Positions 59,601-64,000 of a stretch of 64,000 nt of DNA are shown here, piece after piece. Source of the stretch: Cryptomeria japonica (taxonomy: Eukaryota > Streptophyta > Pinopsida > Cupressales > Cupressaceae). The notes below the pieces were generated by a model. That model searched no databases, was not told the DNA's origin, and was given only the letters and a program-made list of their open reading frames with translations. How positions within the stretch are numbered: the first letter of the stretch is position 1; every line of letters starts with the position of its first letter. A program made the position numbers and the translations under genes. The stretch is from assembly GCF_030272615.1 (NCBI RefSeq), contig NC_081409.1, forward strand, positions 207,497,190-207,561,189, given 5' to 3'.

Positions 59601-61389
59601 ATTGAAGACATGTTGGAAAATAATGTTACTAGATCACATATTGGCTTATGACGTTTCAATTGTTTTACGGATTCGCAATGATTGTCTTATTGAACACTCT
59701 CAGAAACTTCTAACTGGAAATCATCATTGATTTAATGAAAAAATATCTCTGTCATTTGGTATGTATTGTTGTCATAAAAAAAATCACCTTTTCTTGTGCA
59801 CACAATAGGTATATATCTTCCACAGATCAATTATGGATAGTTGGAAGAAGTTAAGCATTCAATATTTAACAACCTTTTATTTAAGTAAACATTTGTGTTT
59901 AGTCTCTCATCAAAACTCCATGACATTCCAATACTTTTCAAGACCCATGTCTAACCAAAATATGTTAAATGAATATTGATCAAGGAGAAGTTAAAACTAC
60001 CTTCTCTTTCGGTTGTAACTGTCCCAACTTCAACTAAAACCAACCAAACGTCAACTAATACAAACCAATTAAAACATAAATACTTTTGGCTTATAATATC
60101 AACGTTTTTTATTATACCAACAAAACACTAAATATATGACAATTTCATCTTCAGAAATCAAACTTCCAAATTATCACTATTGTAGATTTCATACATTATA
60201 AAGAGAATAATAAATCTTGATAAGAATACATTAACATCATTACCTTGTTTTAATGTTGTCTTTTTTCTTTGCTTATAATAATCTATTATTCTAAAGAAAA
60301 TAGTTACAGCCATCTCACAATAACTTACTGTAGCATCTTAAATTGTACTAGCTTACAATTTTGTCTTCACCTACGCCTCACTTTGGCATTCCAGTTTCTG
60401 ATGCCTAATTATAGTGCTGGTTCTACTCACACTTCATTCCAATCTTGTATTTTCATCATCTGTCTAGTTCCCTCCCAATTTTGGAGTCCTGGGGCTGTCT
60501 TGGTCCTAAATTAGTCCTCCTAATTAGGCCCTAAATTGGGGCCTCATAATGATCATCTCAAATGAGTGATAAATTTGATCCTGTGTCGGCCTATTGTAGA
60601 AATTCAATTTTCTTTTCGGGCAAATAAGTATAGAAGGAGGTCTAACTCTCTCATTTGAAACCTAACAACTTTTATGATCTCAATTAGACTTTGGTGATAT
60701 TCAAGTGATTAAGCAATTAGTCATTCACCAAGTATTGGATCAACAGTGTTCAGTCAAGTTCAAGTATTGAAGATGGCATCCATGATCAATGTTTTATGAA
60801 AACATCCTACATGAAATCCTAAAACCTTTGTGTGAAGGTCAAACAAAACTTCATCAAGGTATACATTATTGTTTCAAGCATTTTCAGCCTTTTTCTAAAA
60901 AAGAAAGCATTTCATTACAATCCTTCATTATATTTATCAATTCAATTTTATGGTTAATTCCAAAACCGATGTTTGACCTAAGGCAAACCCCTATTCCAAA
61001 AAGCTTTCCCTCTCTTTCTGTGTGCAAGAAATAAGTTCAAGAGCTATATTCAAGGAATCTAGCAAAGTCAACAATAACAAACAGGTTTAGCTTTCAATAA
61101 CAAAAAATTTGGAGGACCAAGACAGGTCTGTACTACTCGATCCCAAAAAATCAAGCTGAACTTCTAAGAACAAGTCCTAAACATATTTTTTTGCCTTGAT
61201 CTCAATTGATGTCTCTATGGGACATCTCTAGCTTACTGTTTCTATAAGTTTACTTCAATTATTAGTGCTTTTACCAAAATCTCATAACTACATTCCAAAT
61301 TCAACTATGAAAGAGGATAATCAATACAAACCAGTTGAATCCAATCAAATTTCTCTAACCTTCCCCCTTTGAAATTGAACTTAGATCTT
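59601..61389. other. AT-rich DNA without genes
   Basis: Only short frames; no domains, no clear repeat structure. Possibly internal noncoding sequence of an LTR element that began at 58914. Confidence 0.3.
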
Positions 61390-61640
61390 GTTAGGAATTG
61401 CATGCAAAAAATATCAGTTATATGCAAGTAAAGATTAAGCAGGGGAATAAAAAACACAGAAATAACAATAGTGAGGAGACAACTTTTATCATGGTTCACC
61501 CAAACTCGGGCTACATCCACAAAACAGAGTCCAATATTATTGTCCAGTAAATCAAACAAATTACAACCTGCAATCTCTTGCAACTCAATACCATTGCAAA
61601 CTGCTACAAAATTCTCTACAGAATAACCCTAACCCTTAGT
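61390..61640. repeat. LTR-like segment
   Basis: A phrase reading ATCATGGTTCACCCAAACTCGGGCTAC resembles the noncoding 'TGGTTCACCCaa-CTtGGGCTAC' block common in plant LTR elements. No boundaries were found. Confidence 0.4.
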
Positions 61641-61740
61641 CGTTTTATCAAGATTTATATCGCTTACAAAAATAGGGTTAGAATATGTCAGCCAATAGAA
61701 AACATAACTCCTGCAAGGTGCGCTGCTCCTTGAACCCATC

Positions 61741-61759
61741 TTGGGGGCGTTGCCCCCAA
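61741..61759. repeat. perfect 8-bp-stem hairpin
   Basis: TTGGGGGC, loop GTT, GCCCCCAA: an exact inverted repeat, then a further CCCCC run. It is a GC island in AT-rich DNA. Confidence 0.8.
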
Positions 61760-61946
61760 ACCCCCTTGAATAATTTGGGGAGAAACTACATTGATAAAAG
61801 TAAGGAAAATTTGAATTCCTAGATATTTCACAAAAATAAAGCACGATCATAGCCACAACAATGATAAAATTCTTCACGATAGGCTCGGAATGATGTCGTG
61901 TGTCTGGGCGTCTATGTGCGGCCAAGCTAGGGTTTCACGGCCCTAG

Positions 61947-62180
61947 CTCGTGGGTGGTGTCGTTGCTAGTGCGGCAGGGGAGGGTTGTGTAGGGTGTCGG
62001 GCATCTGGTAGGGTGGCAAGTGTTGGGCTGGGAGCGGCAGTGGGTGTGGGGGTGTTGCGGGGGTTGTTGGGTGGGGCTGAGGTTGCGCGGGGGTGGAGCT
62101 TTGGCTGCGCGGGGGTGGCATTTCAGTGGTACGGGGGTGGGGTTTAGGTGGCTTGCGAGTGGGGCTCTGGCTGGGGGTGG
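61947..62180 (+). promoter_or_regulatory. G-rich LINE leader
   Basis: Many G runs of three to five on the plus strand (e.g. GTGGGTGTGGGGGTG, GCGCGGGGGTGG repeated). Position just upstream of ORF1 suggests the LINE 5' untranslated or promoter region; G-quadruplex formation is possible. Confidence 0.5.
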
Positions 62181-62416
62181 AACAAGGGTCTCCCGTGAGC
62201 TTGGGGTGTCAACTGGCTCTGTCCTACGGTGGTGCTCGGGCAAGGTAGTGTCTTAGGCTCCGAGCCTCTTTGATCAGCCTTTTGGGGGGGTGGTTTTTTA
62301 GGCATCCTCATTTTATTTTTACGCTCCGATGTCGAGTTTTGGTGGTGAGGCCTCACAGGTTGCTCCAACCTTGGATTTTTCGTGTTGCGGTGGGCTCAAA
62401 ACCCCCACCTTAGAGT

Positions 62417-63755
62417 ATGAAAACCTTTAACAATAATCTATATGCAACAGATTCAGGGTTTGGGAGTGGTGCCAGCTCTCGCATGATAAAGATTAATGGT
62501 TGTCTGGAGAGATGTAGTGAGCGGCCGAAGTTGGTTATTCCTCCAGAGATGATAGCAGAAGACATTGATTATTTTTCAAAACACTCGCTATACTGCAAGT
62601 TTTTGGGAATGAGGGTTTCCTTGCAGTTTTTGGAAAACTGGGCGCAGAGGACTTGGGCACCGGAAGGGGAAATGGAGATCATGATGTTGGCCAATAACTA
62701 CTTCATGGTTACTTTCAATTGCGTGGAGGATCACAATAGGGTCTTTGAAGGGGGGCCGTATTTTTGCAACCAGGTGGGATTGTTCATCAAGCCTTGGCAT
62801 GCGAGGTTTAATCCTTCTGAGGAGCTCCCAAATAGGGTTCCAGTGTGGGTTCGGTTACCACGTTTTCCTGTGGAATATTGTCTGGAGGATGTGCTCCGGA
62901 TGCTTGTCGCACTGCTTGGGAGGCCTATGGGTTCATCAACACAAACCCTGGAGAGAAAGGTAATGACCTTTGCGCATATCTACGTTGAAATTGATCTTAG
63001 TAAACCTTTGCCAGATGCTATAGATATGTGTGCAGGCTCTTATTCTTGGGTTCAGCAGTTAGATTATGAGACTCTACCTTTCGGATGTCGTCTATGTCAC
63101 GAGTATGGTCATTTATAGCGTAAGTGCCCTAGATATAAGTCGGCGGTGTGCCAACCTTAGTAGTCAGACCCGAGCCTAGATAGGGCTGAGAATGGGAAAG
63201 CTGCCATGTTGGTCAAGGGTGAGGGTGTTGATGGGTTGGTCTCAGTTAAGACAAAGAAGAGGAACCGAGGAAAAAAGAGGCCCTTACAGGAGCGACAGGA
63301 GGGGGATTCCTTCAACAGATTTGAAGTCTTGGATGACCTTAGCCATCACGAAGTAAATATGGGGTTTACCCCTTTAGATCAAGGTGCTTCAGGGGGGGGC
63401 GAAAACAGTATTTGAGAACTCTACCCAGGTCTTTCTTGTGATTGGAAGTCAGCAGATGGAGATGGATCAGCCAGTAGGGGCCTAGTTGGAAATCACTCCA
63501 GGCTTTGAGGTGAACTCGGTTGAGGGGGAGGGGTCTTCGATAGCTTTGAAAATGGAACCGGCTGGGGTTAGAAGTAATAAGCCCTCTGTTCACCTGGGTT
63601 TGCATCAAAAAGATATAAAGAAAAGTGCTTTAGAGAAGAGTTCAAAGGTGGGCAGAAAGAAAGATCTAGAAAAGATCAAATTGATGGGGGAAAACTTGGT
63701 TGAGTCAGGGTCAGTGAAGACTTTGGATTCTCACTTTTCCAATCCTCCTAAATGA
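62417..63755 (+). pseudogene. LINE ORF1 (DUF4283 and zinc knuckle), broken
   Basis: The nucleic-acid-binding ORF1 of an L1-type plant LINE. The ATG at 62417 opens a 233-codon frame. Its first 180 residues fit the DUF4283 pattern (V-I-P-P-E-M, G-M-R-V-S-L-Q-F-L, then F-I-K-P-W-H-A-R-F-N-P, V-P-V-W-V-R-L-P). It ends in a knuckle F-G-C-R-L-C-H-E-Y-G-H-L with a TAG (63116-63118) inside the C-x2-C-x4-H-x4-C pattern; R-K-C-P follows. The same frame continues with two more stops near 63160 to a TGA at 63413-63415. A frameshift then leads to 63486-63755, a Lys/Glu-rich C-terminus. The final TGA overlaps the ORF2 ATG. Confidence 0.75.
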
Positions 63756-64000
63756 TTGTGGTTTCTTGGAATGTGAGGGACTTGAACAGTGGCCCTAGAC
63801 AAAAAGTTGTTCGGGAGTTGATTAGGAATCATTCACCTAATGTCCTATTATTGCAAGAAACTAAACTTTCAGTGGAGAGTATGATGGGTCTGGTGCCAAA
63901 GCTGTGGGGGCGAGGCGAGTGTCAGTGTGTTGGGGCAGTTGGTTCTTCTAGAGGGGTGGCATGCCTTTTGAACTCATTAAGATTTCACCTTGTCTGGTGG
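63752..64000 (+). CDS. LINE ORF2 endonuclease N-terminus (partial)
   Basis: The ATG at 63752 opens a frame that stays open for 83 codons to the window end. Motifs are S-W-N-V-R-D-L-N (first block of apurinic-type LINE endonuclease) and L-L-L-Q-E-T-K-L-S (catalytic Glu block). The sequence ends before the G-D-F-N and S-D-H blocks. No stop is seen, so this part is intact; whether the full ORF2 is open cannot be judged from this window. Confidence 0.8.
   Translation, partial: MIVVSWNVRDLNSGPRQKVVRELIRNHSPNVLLLQETKLSVESMMGLVPKLWGRGECQCVGAVGSSRGVACLLNSLRFHLVWW

Larger units (their letters stand above)
61930..64000 (+). mobile_element. LINE 5' half, running off the window
   Basis: A G-rich leader, ORF1 with DUF4283-like and zinc-knuckle regions, and the start of ORF2 endonuclease occur in order. 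The ORF1 stop and ORF2 start overlap (ATGA at 63752-63755). The 5' boundary is approximate. Confidence 0.8.

Noticed and set aside
1-64000. tRNA and rRNA genes
   Set aside because: No cloverleaf-like sequence with A and B box spacing, and no rRNA landmark, was noticed by eye; only tRNA-primed binding sites of LTR elements are present.

Overview
The window looks like nuclear DNA of a large, repeat-rich seed-plant genome. A gymnosperm is plausible, but that is an inference from the dense, old, nested retroelements and the style of the single host gene family. No prokaryotic operon, CRISPR array, phage, tRNA or rRNA gene was seen. All gene structure was worked out by eye.

Host genes: one family of plant class II S-adenosylmethionine-dependent O-methyltransferases (OMT) is present at three loci, all on the minus strand. 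Locus B (55972-57301) is apparently intact, with three exons and 354 codons. Locus A (14070-14786) keeps only exon 1 because a deletion fused its 3' side directly to downstream flank. Locus C (49240-49406, with flank to about 49720) is almost fully deleted and its 3' flank is split by a LINE. The loci lie inside related blocks: A about 9335-15270, B about 51835-57540, C about 44480-49720 without the LINE. They are products of segmental duplication followed by unequal decay.

Layout: 1-4420 holds repeat-rich noncoding DNA with three tandem arrays, including an eight-unit 75-bp minisatellite. 4421-6530 is a decayed minus-strand LINE. 8985-13880 is a segment flanked by long inverted repeats next to OMT A. 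16501-23272 is a minus-strand retroposon with a 19-bp target-site duplication, itself split by a complete copia-type LTR element (18101-23094, 5-bp duplication). That copia element carries gag and a protease remnant, then an unrecognised reading frame instead of integrase/RT. 23853-24639 is a related retroposon. 27700-28040 is a LINE scrap. 29945-33094 is a plus-strand LINE (ORF1 and endonuclease) that stops abruptly at 33095. 33095-43279 is the most unusual object: two copies of a Ty3/gypsy-like LTR plus leader facing each other as arms of a 10.2-kb inverted repeat around one gag-protease frame, with no RT or integrase. 44160-44460 is a gypsy integrase tail. 44886-48715 is a minus-strand LINE with RT and RNase H. 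61930-64000 is the 5' half of another LINE that runs off the window.

Nearly everything except OMT B is transposon or its wreckage. The genes do not form a pathway. The story is an OMT locus duplicated, then eroded by deletion and retroelement insertion. The items most worth a second look are the head-to-head LTR palindrome with its unusually conserved leader, the copia element with a non-pol reading frame, and the differential decay of the OMT copies.
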